64,000 nucleotides of DNA, from the NCBI GenBank assembly GCA_036924285.1, contig JAYKYS010000008.1:20259001-20323000 (forward strand), in the 5' to 3' direction. This DNA comes from Asterella californica. Its lineage: Eukaryota; Streptophyta; Marchantiopsida; Marchantiales; Aytoniaceae. Every line of letters begins with the position of its first letter. Within the stretch, counting starts at the first letter, position 1. The notes under the pieces are model-generated. The model saw nothing but the letters and a program-made list of their open reading frames with translations. It was not told where the DNA came from and did not search any database. Made by a program: the position numbers and the translations under genes. Positions 1-11,370 of the stretch are shown in pieces.

Positions 1-2
1 AT

Positions 3-590
3 TCTATTGGAGATCTATTTTCAAGTTACGATCAGTTTCAGTTTGCTTTGGAGAGTAGAGACTTGACTACCATGCGTACACCTTTGGGGTTGATGCGGAA
101 GTGTACTCTCCCTCAGGGCGCGACAAACTCAATAGCTCATATGCAGAACGCAATGCATAAAGTGTTACGGGAGTTTGTACATGAGGTCACTATCTCATTT
201 CTGGATGATATCCCCCTGAAAGACTATCCGGTGGAGGATAAAGACGAAGTTGTGATTTCTGATGGTTGTAGAAAGTTCATTGCAGACCACATTCGAGATG
301 TGCAAAAGATTCTGATGCGTTTGGAAGAGATACACCTCACTCTGTCATGTACCAAATCTCGTTTTGGAATGTCAGAGATTGTGGTGGTTGGTCACTTATG
401 CGATACTTTTGAGAGACGGTCGAACGTAGAGAAGGTAGATGTTATAGCAAGAGTAGCAGACTATACCAACATCACTGAGGTTCGACGATTCTTAGGAGCT
501 TGTGTGTTCTTTCGTGTGAGTATTTCTCATTATGCACACAGTGCCGAGCCTCTGTATGCACTTATGAGAAAGGACAAGAGGTTTACTTGA
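3..590 (+). pseudogene. gypsy reverse transcriptase fragment
   Basis: The frame is open from base 3, so the listed start is the window edge and not a true start codon. The translation shows RT hallmarks: a TPLGLMR segment, LPQGATNS, and the F-x-DD catalytic box as SFLDDIP near base 205. After these comes the thumb/connection segment with RRFLGACVFFR near base 485. The reading frame ends at a TGA at 588-590. The same frame resumes immediately afterwards with RNase H, so the TGA is a nonsense mutation inside pol. This domain copies element RNA into DNA in intact relatives; this copy cannot make a full polyprotein. Confidence 0.85.
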
Positions 591-1343
591 CGGCAAGAAC
601 ATCACGAGACGATGGAGCAGCTGGAAGAGATTCTGAAGTCTCCACCTGTACTAAGGAGACTTACCTACAAGAGCGGAAGACCTATCATATTGACTATTGA
701 CATGAGTCCAAAGGCGATTGGATGGGCAGTTGGTCAAGAAGACGCGGACGGTGTGCGGTTTGTTTCTAGGTTTGGAGCTCGAATCTTAACAAATAGGCAA
801 CGTAACTATCCTCAAGTGAAGCGTGAGTTGTGGGGAGTTGTTACTGCTATGAAGGTAGATCGAGAGTTCTTGATAGGTGCCCGTGTGATAGTAGAAACAG
901 ATTGTTTGCCTTTGCTTGGTATGATGACAAACTGCAATACTCCAGACATAGCAATGCTACGATGGATTTATATCCGGAGTCTGAACCCTGAGCTGAAACA
1001 TATAGCAAGGAAGGATAATCTTGTTACAAACATGTTATCTAGGACTCGTTATACAGATGAGGATGAGATGATTACAGAAGTCGAAGATGAAGAGAAGAGA
1101 GACGTTTGGTGTCAAGTTGGTCAGCAGACTTTAGACTTGGAACCACTACCGTTCAACGAGGAGTTCTACACGGAGAAGTTCTATGACATTGGATTCTACG
1201 AGAAGGCTGGAGTGATGCGGAGTTCAAAGAGAGCAGATGAAAGGCGTACGGTTACCTTCTACGTGAAGGTTATCTATGGAAACGTCCGAAGAGAAGAAAT
1301 GGGATGCTTGCTAGAGTGGTGGATGATCAACCGACGAAGCTGA
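591..1343 (+). pseudogene. gypsy RNase H domain fragment
   Basis: This continues the RT frame after the internal TGA. The segment from about base 690 reads LTIDMSPKAIGWAVGQ, which fits the first catalytic strand of the gypsy RNase H-like domain. YPQVKRELWGVV and IVETDCLPLLGM follow, as expected for the later motifs. An acidic tether region follows from about base 1050. The frame stops with TGA at 1341-1343, just before the recognisable integrase zinc-binding region, so pol is broken again here. The role in an intact element is removal of RNA from the RNA-DNA hybrid. Confidence rests on motif order and on contiguity with the RT. Confidence 0.75.
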
Positions 1344-2097
1344 ATATGCTTAAGGAGTTCATGACACCTTGTGGGCTGGACACCGTGGAGTTTGGGCTAC
1401 GTACACGAAGATGAAAGAGCGATACTGGTGAAAGGGTTTGTATCAGGACGTAGTGGATTTTGTTAGGTCGTGTCTGCACTATCAGTTCTACTCTAAAGTC
1501 CGTTACAGAGATGGACTTGTACCTACCTATCCACCTAGTATTTATTTTCCGTGGGTCCTTGATCTTGTGATGATGCCACCGGGACTATGAGGAATGCGTT
1601 ACTTGGTGTTGACTCGAGAAGATCTCTCCAACTACGTGGAGGGATAAGCACTACGAACGAAGACTACAGAGAACATATGTAGATTCGTACTGGAAGATAT
1701 CATCTGTCGTTATGGATATGTTGGAAGATTATGAGCAGATAGAGGCGAGTTGAGAGGTGCAGAAGCGAAGGAGTTCTTTGCTCGTTATGGAGTAAAGCTT
1801 CGGCTTACTACTACCATGAATCCAGAAGGCATTGGTAAGATTTTCGAGGACATCCTTCTATTGTTCACGCTTTAGTGAAAGCATGTGATGGTAGGCCAGA
1901 GAATGACCGAGATTACTTCCATTTGCTTTGTGGGCTAATAGAACTACACACTGTACTACGATTGGTTATATGTCAGTTGAGCTTATGTTGGAGCAGAAGC
2001 CAATCATGCCTGTTGAGGAGGACTTCCTACGTGGACTACGCTATCGTGGAAAGATGTTATAGATCATACTTCACTCCTTGCTTTACGAACTAAGCAG
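1344..2097 (+). pseudogene. gypsy integrase, zinc finger and catalytic core, frameshifted
   Basis: No long ORF is present, but short stretches in shifting frames match a gypsy integrase. Around 1375-1440 there is a GHRGVW/TYTKMKERYW-like HHCC finger segment. Around 1450-1560 come DVVDFVRSC, YSKVRYRDGL and WVLDLVMMP. Around 1590-1720 come YLVLTREDLSNYVEG and FVLEDIICRYG, which belong to the DDE core. Several stops and indels separate these pieces. In live elements this enzyme inserts the cDNA into the genome; this copy is inactive. The assignment depends on motif order between RNase H and the integrase C-terminal domain. Confidence 0.7.
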
Positions 2098-2457
2098 TTG
2101 GAGCGAAGGGAGGAGGATCTTGCTGAGGCGCAAGAGAAGCTGAAGGTGGCTCGAGTTAGAAACAAAGTGCATTTCGACAAGACTCATCGACTACGATCAA
2201 AGCCAATACGTGTTGGTGATTGGGTTCTGGTGTATGATAGCACGTTGGAGAACCAGCATTCTACACTTCGTAAGTTCTCGCGAAGATGGTCCGGACCTTA
2301 TGTTGTGCTAGATGTTTATGAGAATGCCACTTATAGTTTACATGAGATGGATGGTACTCCTTTGAAACTATATGTGGCTGGCAAACGAGTGAAGTTGTTC
2401 AAACAATGTGGAGGATCAATAGATTTATTCAACTTTCTGGAGTCTGAGCAGAGTTGA
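2098..2457 (+). pseudogene. gypsy integrase C-terminal domain
   Basis: This is an open frame of about 119 residues. KVHFDKTHRLR is followed by the typical basic barrel: GDWVLVYDSTLE, KFSRRWSGPYVVLDV and a YSLHEMDGTPLK segment ending in KRVKLF. This matches the GPY/F-type module at the C-terminus of Ty3/gypsy integrases. The nominal start is TTG within continuing coding sequence, so it is an internal fragment and not an independent gene. The frame ends at 2457. A short acidic tail region and the polypurine tract follow before the presumed LTR. Confidence 0.8.
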
Positions 2458-2569
2458 CGAGAGACGAAGACGAGACTACTCAAGAGGCTGAGGCGGAGGA
2501 GAGTGATGATGATGAAGAGCAGACAGAAGGATGAAGAGGTTGGCACATGCTAGAGGATGTGTAGGTTTA

Positions 2570-2600
2570 GAAGGGGTGGATGTCGTGATGTGAATTATTC
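2570..2600 (+). promoter_or_regulatory. polypurine tract and probable 3' LTR start
   Basis: GAAGGGGTGGA at 2570-2580 is followed by TGTCGTGATG at 2581. A purine-rich primer for plus-strand synthesis directly before a TG dinucleotide is the usual junction of an LTR retrotransposon interior with its 3' LTR. The partner LTR lies outside the window, so the LTR length and 3' end cannot be fixed. Confidence 0.4.
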
Positions 2601-4099
2601 CACATAGTAAATAATTCATCTCTCACTTAGAAGTTAGTATCTCTAAGTGAAGTTAAGACCTCATAGAAGTCGATTCTGCAGAAAGTGAGCATTCAAAAAT
2701 CTGAAAACACCACGGCGTAGGTCTCGTCACGATGATCACCGTGGTATGTTCAAAAGTTGCAAACGGAGTTACAGACGAAAAGTTACTTGGAGTTCTTCTA
2801 CAAGAATTTTGATACCAAGAAATTGATCATAAATCTGAGTGAGTTCGAAAAATATATTTTTGATTTTTTTCATGTAAATTGTAGTATGTAATATTTGTTT
2901 GCATTTCGAAATGCACAAAAAGACCATGTCTAGAGAAAGTTATGGCACTTCGCGTTAGTGAAGGAAAGACGAAATACCGCACTTTATTAGCATATCAGCT
3001 TAGAAACTGGTCTCTAAAACCAGTTGTGAGATCAGCTTCCGTGGTGTAGCTGAGAAACTTGTAGGAGGAGGTCTCTGGATCAAATCCCTTCAGACTCACA
3101 ACCGGCTTGGAGTAGGTTGGCCTCTTCGGGAGAATATGAGGGGCACAAAGTTACTTAGGGGTGGGACACTAGATGTCTCTTAAACGTACCGTGAATTGGA
3201 GACGCCTTCGTCTACCTCTGCACTAGTGTAGTCACTTGGTGTGGATGCTAGAGGGAGTTTACCACCGGATTTTGAAATGGACCTTATGCAAGAGGACTAA
3301 GCTCGTCTTTGGATTATCGGAGTCACTAGTACGAATTCGGTTGCGGCCCTCTAAGTCTTGGGGTAGCGAGATGGCATCAAAGATACTCCAAGACGGTACC
3401 AAATCTTTTGTAGAAAAATGAACATCTCGTCATATTATTCACTTGGGTCAAAAATTCAAGTGAAACTGATACTTGAGGCAATACTTACGACATTTCAAAG
3501 TTTAAGGGGGTCAGAAAACGACAATGGTGATAACTCGGGCTCCACGTGTCATAACGAGATGATTCCGTTGACCAGAGATAGCCATGGTGGAGTTACTTTG
3601 AGTGGAGGTGTCAGAGGCTGATTGTACAGCCGAATCAGTGGCCGTCCGTACAGATGAACCTACGAAAGCTTGTGAACTAGTCTTCTTATGTGTAGATTTA
3701 TTAGCAGTGATTTATTTTGTCTGCTGCCATCTGTTTAAGGCATCTTTTATCCCTGCCAGGTGACACTGAAGGTTATGTAAGGTGGAGGAAAACCTAGAGA
3801 GGTGTACTCCAGATAGAGAGAATTCTCAGAGCATTGTCGAATTATCAAGGTACTGTGCAGAGACTATCGAGTAGAGAATTGAAGAGCTAGGAGAGGATTT
3901 TACAGAGGTTACGCCTGGAGAGATTTTCTGATTGATCAGAGTTTTGACATCTAGGTACTGAGAGTAGAGAACAAAATCGAGTAGAGAGGAGACCAAAAAC
4001 TTGTACGCACATCTTTCTGAATAGAAAACGGGAAGCTTCTAGGTGAACGCGCTGGTGCTTCACAGGAGCAGTTTTCTGATATTCTAAGTTATTGAGCGT
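2601..4099. other. non-coding stretch, probably LTR body and older repeats
   Basis: I see no convincing gene. The first several hundred bases are probably the body of the gypsy 3' LTR. The small open frames at 3236-3621 have no recognisable motifs and look like chance frames. A tRNA-like segment lies at 3023-3102 and is listed separately. Confidence 0.4.
3023..3102 (+). other. tRNA-like 80-nt segment (possible SINE head)
   Basis: GTTGTGAG at 3023-3030 can pair with CTCACAAC at 3095-3102, giving an acceptor-like stem around about 64 nt. Inside are TAGCTGAGAA (A-box-like) and GGATCAAATCCC (B-box-like) at plausible spacing. Cloverleaf stems are poor and no anticodon arm is clear. It is more likely a tRNA-derived SINE head or relic than a functional tRNA gene. 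Confidence 0.25.
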
Positions 4100-4762
4100 G
4101 AGATTTACTATCTGAAGTGATCTGGAGTTGAAGATTTACTTACACGTCGTGAATCGAAATCGTGGTGGTGTGTTTTCTTGCGATCCGTATTCCTTGTGTG
4201 GTTTTCACTCTCTTTTTCACGATCACATCACAACTAGAAGGTTCCACCCTTCTCAGGAAACTCTCACCTTGACAACGGGAATTCCCAACTCTTCTACCTT
4301 GAGTGCGCTTCCGGCTGAAAGACGTCCTCTCTTACTTGCTCACTGTGATTTTACTTCTGCGCGCTTCCAATGTCCTCTCCAATCCTAAATCGAGAAGCAA
4401 CAAAGAGAGCTATGGTGCGAGTGCGCCTCTGCTTCCTGATCTTCTCTTCGCGATTAGGTAATGGCTCGACTGCTCTAGACCTACCTACTACGATGGTGAC
4501 TGCACGATAGATATACCTAACCTTACATAGTCGGTGTGTTGATGGTACTTCCCGTGGTTGTAGTCACTGTCTTCCTGGAAGCGTGCTCTGTTTTCCGGCT
4601 TCCGACTTCGGAAGAAGTCGACTTCTTCTCATGAATTCGTCGTTAAGATCATCTTCCCGCTAAGTAGAGTGTAATCTTAAGTAATAAGGTTACTTCAATT
4701 ATTAAATCATAAACTTAAAATTTTCAAAAACATCTCCAATCTTGCAAATTGTGGACAACACA
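4100..4762 (-). repeat. LTR-like repeat, family shared with 38865 and 55079 copies
   Basis: Read on the minus strand, this begins with TGTGTTGTCCACAATTTG and soon reaches GGAAGATGATCTTAA and GAAGAAGTCGACTTCTTC. Both segments recur in the same order at 38865-39764 and 55079-55990 on the plus strand. The inner part is diverged and the end near 4100 is approximate. The TG start and the repetition at three unlinked places suggest an LTR or another element terminus. No element body is attached on either side here, so it may be a solo copy. Confidence 0.5.
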
Positions 4763-7120
4763 ACAATACTATTTTCACCGGTCTTCTCCGACAAGCTACC
4801 TAAACACTCAACTTTTTGACTTTCTACGGTTCGTTGATATGAGGACGATTCAAGATGAACCTTCCAACAATGGATAGTTCTACTGTACAAGCTTTCCAAT
4901 AAGGTAAGGCATGCACACAACAAGTAACCAATGAGCTCAAGATGTGATCCAAAGACAAAGATACCCCGCTGTTAGAGATTTCTAATCAGCAGCTTTGACA
5001 TAGTATAATGTCTTATCTGAGTACGATCTCCGTTATAAATTCACAACATAGATCTTTTATCTCTTTGGCAGCACTTTCATGAAATTCTACCTCCAAACCT
5101 CAAGTCGTTTGGTCGAAGTTAGCCAAGTAAGTGAAATCATTCTTCTCCTTCGAAACCCACAATGTTATAATCTGAACTTTGACAACCTTGTGCTCTTGCC
5201 TCTAACTTTCAACTGGGCTCAAACTTCACAAGAAATTCTCTCTGACCCTTCACTACTGCTCTCTGAAATTTCAGCTTCAGATGCCAAACCAGTTGTCCGA
5301 AATGGACCAAGCCTTTCGTCTTTGCTAACTTATGAGTTTTACAGACCATGGTGGCTAAAATCCATGACCTCAACACCTTCTTTTAACCAAATGAACTGAA
5401 ATTTCCCATGCATTAAGTTGATAGGACACACTCCAATCCTGAAAATTTTCACTTAGAGATTCGATCCCATGCTCATGGAACAACTCAATCCTTGAATCTA
5501 AGAAAAACGGTTTTACTTCTATCTCTCAACTGTCACGGCCAACTTCAATCGATCATTTCAAAATTGAATCCAATCCTAATGTAGGACTATTTTACATCAG
5601 TGCAACTAGCACAGCGTCAAAAATCCAATCCCGTTGACAACACCGAAAGATCATATCCCAAACTCTCAAGACATTCGAGAACGTGATTTGGGATATCGAT
5701 TCGACCCTCTAACTTTGAACGATCATAACATCATGATAAAAGATCCAAATTGATCAATCTTCGCCTCTAGATTGTAGCCCAGATTGATTACAATGACACG
5801 AGAATATACAAGATTCAATACAAGTCAAGATGATGACTTTGAATCGATCTACGATGAAAGATACTACAAAAGAGAATGAGGAAGTTATTACTTGATAACA
5901 GTACTCTTAACCAAAGTTCCTCGCGATCCATGCACGATAGACTGATCTTTTGCTGACAGTGACATCAGATATCAACCTTGATGTTGAAAGGGACATTGGC
6001 TGGAAAGTTCAAGTCCATTCACTCATCAAAGTAATATATACACAGTCAGATCTCAATTCTCTCCATACGTGACGATTAGATCAGATCAGCAGAGTAGACA
6101 GATCCATCACCCTCCTCATGAACTCATCACCAAAGTAGAAAACGAACCACTGTCAAAAATGATCATGATGGATGTAGTGAAGCTTGAGATTGAACGGATT
6201 CAGAAATGAAAGACCCGGAACTCAGATCAGTCCTCCATCCACAAATATAACTCTCGTAGCTCCTCACTCGTCAAGTAAGACACAATAAATTACTGTGAGA
6301 TACTGTGACAGCAGTTAGGTAAGTCACTTTGAGATAACAGCAATTAAGTACCAGTAGTATATTAACACATATTCTTTGTAGAGTAGCATGAGTCGAGGCA
6401 CTTTCAGTTTGTACCAGTTCTGAAGACTAAATAAAGCTCTGCACATTTCATCTCATAATATTTTCGTTAAATTCTCCTTTTGGTTAGTTTTAACAGAATG
6501 ATCTGTTATCAGTTCTATAAGCTCGTAGTATTCTGTTGTGGGAGATAAAGTTCCATATTCTGAGAAATCAGTTCTCAGTTTTGCAACAAAAAAGATAAGT
6601 AGCGGAGAGAGCGGGCAACCCTGTACATATCATACATGGTTAACAAGAGTCCATCGCACAATCAACAGGGCAAGACAAAATTATGAACCTTACCAAAACG
6701 ATCAGAAGCAACCACCAGGAAGAGAGAACGACTGCGAGGAACAAGACACAAGAACACACGCATATTACAGTTTTGACCAAAAGTAACTAAACCTATATGT
6801 ATCACATTAGAAGCGATCGAGGAGCTACAAGTACTATCACTTTTTGTGAAAGCATCCAATTATCCTCCCGAAGTTTGAGCTCTCGTTCGATTGTTTTATT
6901 TTTTCGAGGTGAGAAAATAAAGTGGCTGCGAGCCAATGGGCCACAATCTTCTGAGTAGGGTCCATACTCCGGTATTCCTCTTTCCTGAACTTTTGCCTTT
7001 CTCACTTTTTGAGTGTTCAGCTCCTATGTTGGAGGAGGTCCGTATTCTAACACTGATGATGGATTATTAATAGAAAATGTCAAAGCTGATACTGTCAAAC
7101 TGAATATCTTTCTCCACGGC
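4763..7120. other. AT-rich non-coding stretch
   Basis: No gene can be supported. The 106-codon frame at 5079-5399 has no known motif and lies in composition typical of degenerate repeat DNA. An ATATCCCAAA / TTTGGGATAT inverted repeat with a loop of roughly 25-30 nt lies near 5654-5695. The rest is unclassified, probably old transposon interior. Confidence 0.4.
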
Positions 7121-7345
7121 CTTGTACAGTGAAGGAACCGAGGAGAATACAGTCTCCTGCAGTATAATTTTGCCTTGTACAGTGAAGGAAAGAGGGGAAT
7201 ACAGTCTCATGTAGTGTAAATTTAAATTATTCAGTAGACTGGTTTCGAGAATTAATGCAAGTCTAAATTGGAAGTGAAGGAAGCGGGAAAAATATATAGT
7301 CTCTCTGTGTGTATAAATTGAAGGAAGCGGGGGAGTATACAGTCT
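7121..7345 (+). repeat. degenerate tandem repeat, about 4 units
   Basis: Four imperfect units carry the core GTGAAGGAA...GGGGAATACAGTCTC followed by TGTAGTGTAAATT-like sequence. The first two are close together and the last two more diverged. Unit length varies from about 50 to 90 bp because of indels. Confidence 0.55.
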
Positions 7346-8013
7346 CTGTGGTTGGTTTCGTGATGCAAGTCAAAGACAAATTTAAATCTAAATTTAAATG
7401 TCTAAATTAGAGTTATTAAATTAAATTTCTATATTTAAAATATTAAAGTTTAAACTACTCTTACCTAAGCGAAACACATGACCTCCGGAAACAAGAAACC
7501 CATAAGCGCTATGAGTTTGACTGTAAGTATCCAACTATAAGTAAAGTTTTTTTGACGAATGAAAACGGGAGTAGGGTTTGAACCCGTAAGCTAATAGTGT
7601 TCGAGATAGTCAGGGCTTGCAGAAAGCGCATAGTACTCCGATCAAAACCTGGAGAGGTACGTGTGGAGTGCGGGAGGGAGAGGAGAGAGTGGGCAAGGAT
7701 TGCGTTAGAAGAGGATGGAGTGAGATGAGATGGGGTGGGTTATTTTTTCAGATACTTCTCTTCGTCTTTTGTTTCTCTTTCTTTTGGTTCTAGAATTGAC
7801 ACATTCTGTGAAGAAATGAGTGAGTATTAAATATTCTTGGGTTTGTTTTGTAGTTTTAGGGTTCCATGTTTTGTTTAAGGTTTTTGAGAGATTTTTGAGA
7901 GACTTCTTGCTACTTTTAGTATGTTTTATCTCTATATATCATGTTTCTTCTTTTTAGTGGATTTTTCTTCTTTTTTTCTCTTTTGAGATATTTTTATTAC
8001 GAGTATCGTTTGG
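7346..8013. other. AT-rich non-coding stretch
   Basis: No gene is seen. It contains AT-rich low-complexity DNA around 7375-7460. Near 7572 on the minus strand is a GGGTTCAAACCC motif resembling a pol III B box, without a convincing A box. Confidence 0.35.
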
Positions 8014-9170
8014 TTGGATATCGTTCTTTTTTTAGCTATGAGTACTCTCTCTCTCATGATATCGAGACTGATTCGAGACACACCATGCCCGATGTGCAAT
8101 CAGTTATCTACCTCGCAAGGGATGAAATCTCATGTGAAAAAGATGCACAAGAGCTATGATAGGACCACATGGGATGCCCAGGTTAGCCGAGAGAGGAGGT
8201 CTACACGTGTCGTCATTATGGCACCGTTAGTCCTTCTTCTTGGAGTTTCTCTTGAGTCGTTGAAATGGTTGAGAGTCCACTCTGACACTATTCTGAGATT
8301 GTTCGGGACCAGTTTCCTTATCCGCGTCTGTTCCATCCATTACCTCGTGTTCTTCATGATGAGATGAGACATGCATTCTGTCTACCCCTTGACATGTTGA
8401 CACGGAACACCGGGACGAGACGACGTGGTTATTGTTTTTTTTACTTCGTCGTGGTTGCCTCCGTTATACTCGAGGTGGCAGAGGAGACATCGGGAGGTGA
8501 CGGTGTCTTCGGAGATTCAGTGTAGGTGATTGGGCGGCCTTACAAGAGGAATCAGTACGTGCGATACGAGAGGAGTGAGTTTGCCTCTACACGTGATGTC
8601 CATCTTTCGCTCGCATTCGACGTTGTAGGATGTTAGATCAGGTTGGAGAGTAAATAGAGCTGCTAGAGCATTGCATCCTTTGTAAGTGACATGTCATACT
8701 GAGGAAGCGGTCACTTCGTTGCGTCTCCTTCATCCCCCACGGGATGATCTCTCACCACCTGAGGTTCAAGACTATCAGTCAGAGGAGCCATTATGTCTCG
8801 ATAGATTTTTGTTTGCCCAAGCTTTGTTTACGACTCCACCTCTATCTTTTGGAGGTCTGTCTGGGATGGTCTACGAAGGTGAGATCATCCCTTTAGCCTT
8901 GGAGATATACGGATCAACAACTTTAGAGTTTGACGTCTTCCTTCGAGATTGTGCTAGAGCCTACCATGAGAGATGCCAGGAGTATCACTTTCTTTTTCTT
9001 TTTGTACTACGTTTTTTAGACAATGAGTTTCTATTGCTATACAGAGAGCTTTAGCAGGCACGGTCCACAAGAGAGCAATTGCAATAGACGATGCTACTTC
9101 ATGTGCACCTATTGTATGCAAGACCTCCGACTTATTTGTGTATGATATTATAGAGACGGTAGGCAACCTT
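8014..9170 (+). pseudogene. possible non-LTR retrotransposon fragment with C2H2 finger
   Basis: A C2H2 finger is readable near 8086-8150: CPMCNQ...H...MH with spacing C-x2-C-x11-H-x4-H. Downstream, in other frames, are RAARALHP near 8660, SLRLLHPPRDDLSPP near 8710 and PPLSFGGLSGMVYE near 8840. A zinc finger followed by short Leu/His-Pro segments and a GLSGM..E segment resembles the region before and at the start of RT in some LINE-type elements. No catalytic RT box is visible and stops are frequent, so this would be a decayed 5' part. It could instead be an unrelated transposon gene. Confidence 0.3.
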
Positions 9171-9426
9171 AGAGCTATTGATAGCGAGGTTTAGCCAGGT
9201 GTTCTTCCCTTTGGGACGTTAGTTGCTTGGTCCTTCGTGTCCTTCTTTCTCTTGTAAGGTTTGATGGTATCTTTTCATCCGTTGGCTATTCATTGCGTCG
9301 CGTGTTCACCCTCTGATTGGAAACTTAGAAATTGCATCAGAGGGAAAAAAGCCTACGGGCATCTAGATCATGAGTATTCCCGTAGGAGACGAGCCGAGTA
9401 CCTCAAAAGATACTTGTTCTCATGAA

Positions 9427-9905
9427 AGATGTCAGAAATTGGCTTGATCATACTCCCAATACGATTATTACGCTTGATCATACCCCTCTTAATGTTTGGT
9501 TGCTTGATCATACCTGACGAGTTATTGATTGTAGAACCAATCATTTTATTTGTTGATTCATCACTGTGATGGTGAGAACAGAGGGGGTCTGCTTCCGTTT
9601 CAAGTCGCTCTTCCACTCAGAATAAGTGGAAGTGACGTATCGGATTCTGATCTTAATTTAGTACTTTCAACCTTGACTAAATATCACTGTAAGTCAAAAT
9701 ATTTAATATTAGAAACACGTGAGACTATTCATATTCTCAATCGTTTAATATGTGCAATCTCACATGTGAGTATATCACAAAGTGACTGGTTCTACAGGCA
9801 ATAGCGAGTCAGGGGTGTAATCAAGCCATACATAGTTAAGAGGGGTACGATCAAGCTCACTGAACCTACTGGGGGTGTGATCAAGCCAATTTCTGTAAAG
9901 ATGTT
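9427..9905. repeat. fold-back element with about 125-bp inverted arms
   Basis: The left arm (about 9427-9552) and right arm (about 9780-9905) are inverted copies of one another with scattered mismatches. Each arm holds three spaced copies of a CTTGATCAT/C-AC motif, including the shared stretch around ACCCCTCTTAA. The loop of about 225 bp has a smaller nested inverted repeat, CACGTGAGA ... TCTCACATGTG, at 9717-9768. I found no coding sequence or clear target duplication. It looks like a MITE or fold-back transposon. Confidence 0.6.
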
Positions 9906-10034
9906 GACTGTGACTCACCGGGCGACCTTTAACACGCCCTAGTAATCTCTCTTCATGCATTCACGATTACTACTCGTTTGCAGCTGGAGGCAACTTGCTC
10001 GTGATTTGGGAGGATCTCCGATCTGAAAGTAAAC

Positions 10035-10840
10035 TTACATGAATAAAGTGAATGGCTTGCCGTCAGATTCCTAATTGCGTTCCGATCCGGAACCGTATGG
10101 ATGTCAATTTAAGGAGGCAGAAACTGAAGTGGCTTCATCATTTCGTTTTTCTTGGCGATCAAGATTGTGGTAGTGCCACGTGTAGCAGGAGATATCGTCG
10201 CGTCGAAAGGCTATGTTTCGTCAACTATGGGGTGAGACCAGTTGGAGGTACCTGCCTCACAACCGTCCAGGAAAGAACTGTGTCTTTCCAGCCGATTTCA
10301 GTCGCGTGTAATCTGGACGCTGCGGATCTTGAGTTCACGAAGCAACTGTTTGTTTAATTTCAAGATAGAGCCGGTCAAGTCTGCAATCGTCAGTAGTCAA
10401 TCCAGTAGAATCGTTGCTGATGTACTACGAGACAGGTTGAATACCGTCGCGGATCAGTTCAATGATGTCCCAATTCTCTACAGTGTACAGTTGGAGGCTT
10501 CCGGTCACATTTTCGCGGCAGAGTGAAGGCGTTCCATGGAAACGAAAGATGACCCCGAGAACCAATAACGGTGGCTTGCAAGGACAGGTTCTGATAATAT
10601 ATAGCGTATCATCGAAGAATCAATGTTCAGACGTGAAACTTTGGGCACCACAACAGTCTGATAATCTATTGATCGATATATTAGTCGATCCTGGAACGAC
10701 GTTGAACAGCATAACAGATGGATGCTCGGAGCTGGAAGAGCTGGATCTAAATTGTTCAGCTACAAGACGGTCCCCCATGACTACTTGGCTGAAATCAACC
10801 AGAAAAAAATTGTAACTCGGTAAGCTGGAGAAAGCGTCAG
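10035..10840 (-). pseudogene. decayed third copy of the multicopper oxidase, 3' half of exon 2
   Basis: The plus-strand sequence aligns collinearly by eye with 19015-19800, the antisense of the 3' half and 3' flank of the intact minus-strand oxidase gene. Matching landmarks include TGGCTTCATCAT near 10130, GGTAGTGCCACGTGTA near 10168, CTCACAACCGTCCAGG near 10255, ACGACGTTGAACAGCATAAC near 10696 and ACTCGGTAAGCTG near 10816. Indels and substitutions destroy the frame, and the copper motifs are not readable. Similarity fades after about 10840, shortly before a copia LTR at 11006. It is clearly more diverged than the two intact genes are from each other, so it is an older duplicate on the same strand as the 19-kb gene. 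Confidence 0.75.
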
Positions 10841-11005
10841 ACCTTCCAGGGACATGGAATACCAGAGATTGATGACCTTCTCGTTACTCAAGCTATTTCG
10901 ATAGATTTCTGTGAGGACATTAGTTTATACATGGAGATGACTAGCTGCGATTACAAGCGGTGTGTACAAACTGAAGAAACAGTAATGAATGGCCATTAAG
11001 ACGCA

Positions 11006-11228
11006 TGTTAGAGAACCAAAAGAAGTGAATACTCTCTCTAATATAAGATATATTAGTAAAAGAATGACTCATCATCTCCCAAGAGAATTGTTATATACTC
11101 TAACCTATGGACAAGAGTTCAGTCATTAGTCATAGAGATGTGAGTGTAGATGTGTCTATAGAGGTGACTATAGACGTGACTGAACTTAGATGTGACTGAG
11201 ATTAATATACTAGACATTATCTTTAACA
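11006..11228 (-). repeat. 3' LTR of the minus-strand copia element
   Basis: This is a 223-bp repeat sharing its ends and most of its body with 15649-15889. It lies beside a purine-rich tract on the minus strand, which marks it as the 3' LTR. Confidence 0.85.
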
Positions 11229-11370
11229 CCCCCTCTTAATGTCTGTGGTACTGAATATACACCAAGTTCAAGTCTCAATTTTTGAAACTTGTTTGAAGAC
11301 AAGTGCTTGGTGAATATATCAACAGTTTGGTCATCTATTGTTACCCATTGAGTAACAACCTCTCCTGAAA

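Larger units (their letters stand above)
1..2580 (+). mobile_element. Ty3/gypsy LTR retrotransposon remnant, left end outside window
   Basis: The plus strand carries pol domains in the order reverse transcriptase, RNase H, integrase zinc finger and core, and integrase C-terminal domain, which is the Ty3/gypsy order. The window edge cuts the element inside the RT, so gag, protease and the 5' LTR are not visible. Stops and frameshifts break pol in several places. A purine-rich tract and a TG-starting sequence after pol suggest the 3' LTR begins near 2581. The element is dead. Its subfamily cannot be assigned by eye. Confidence 0.85.

Noticed and set aside
5079..5399. 106-codon ORF as a gene
   Set aside because: No motif, AT-rich surroundings and no splice or promoter support; a chance frame is more likely.
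10052..10815. Overlapping plus-strand ORFs of about 100 codons as genes
   Set aside because: The DNA aligns with the antisense of the oxidase 3' half, so these frames are accidental within a minus-strand pseudogene.
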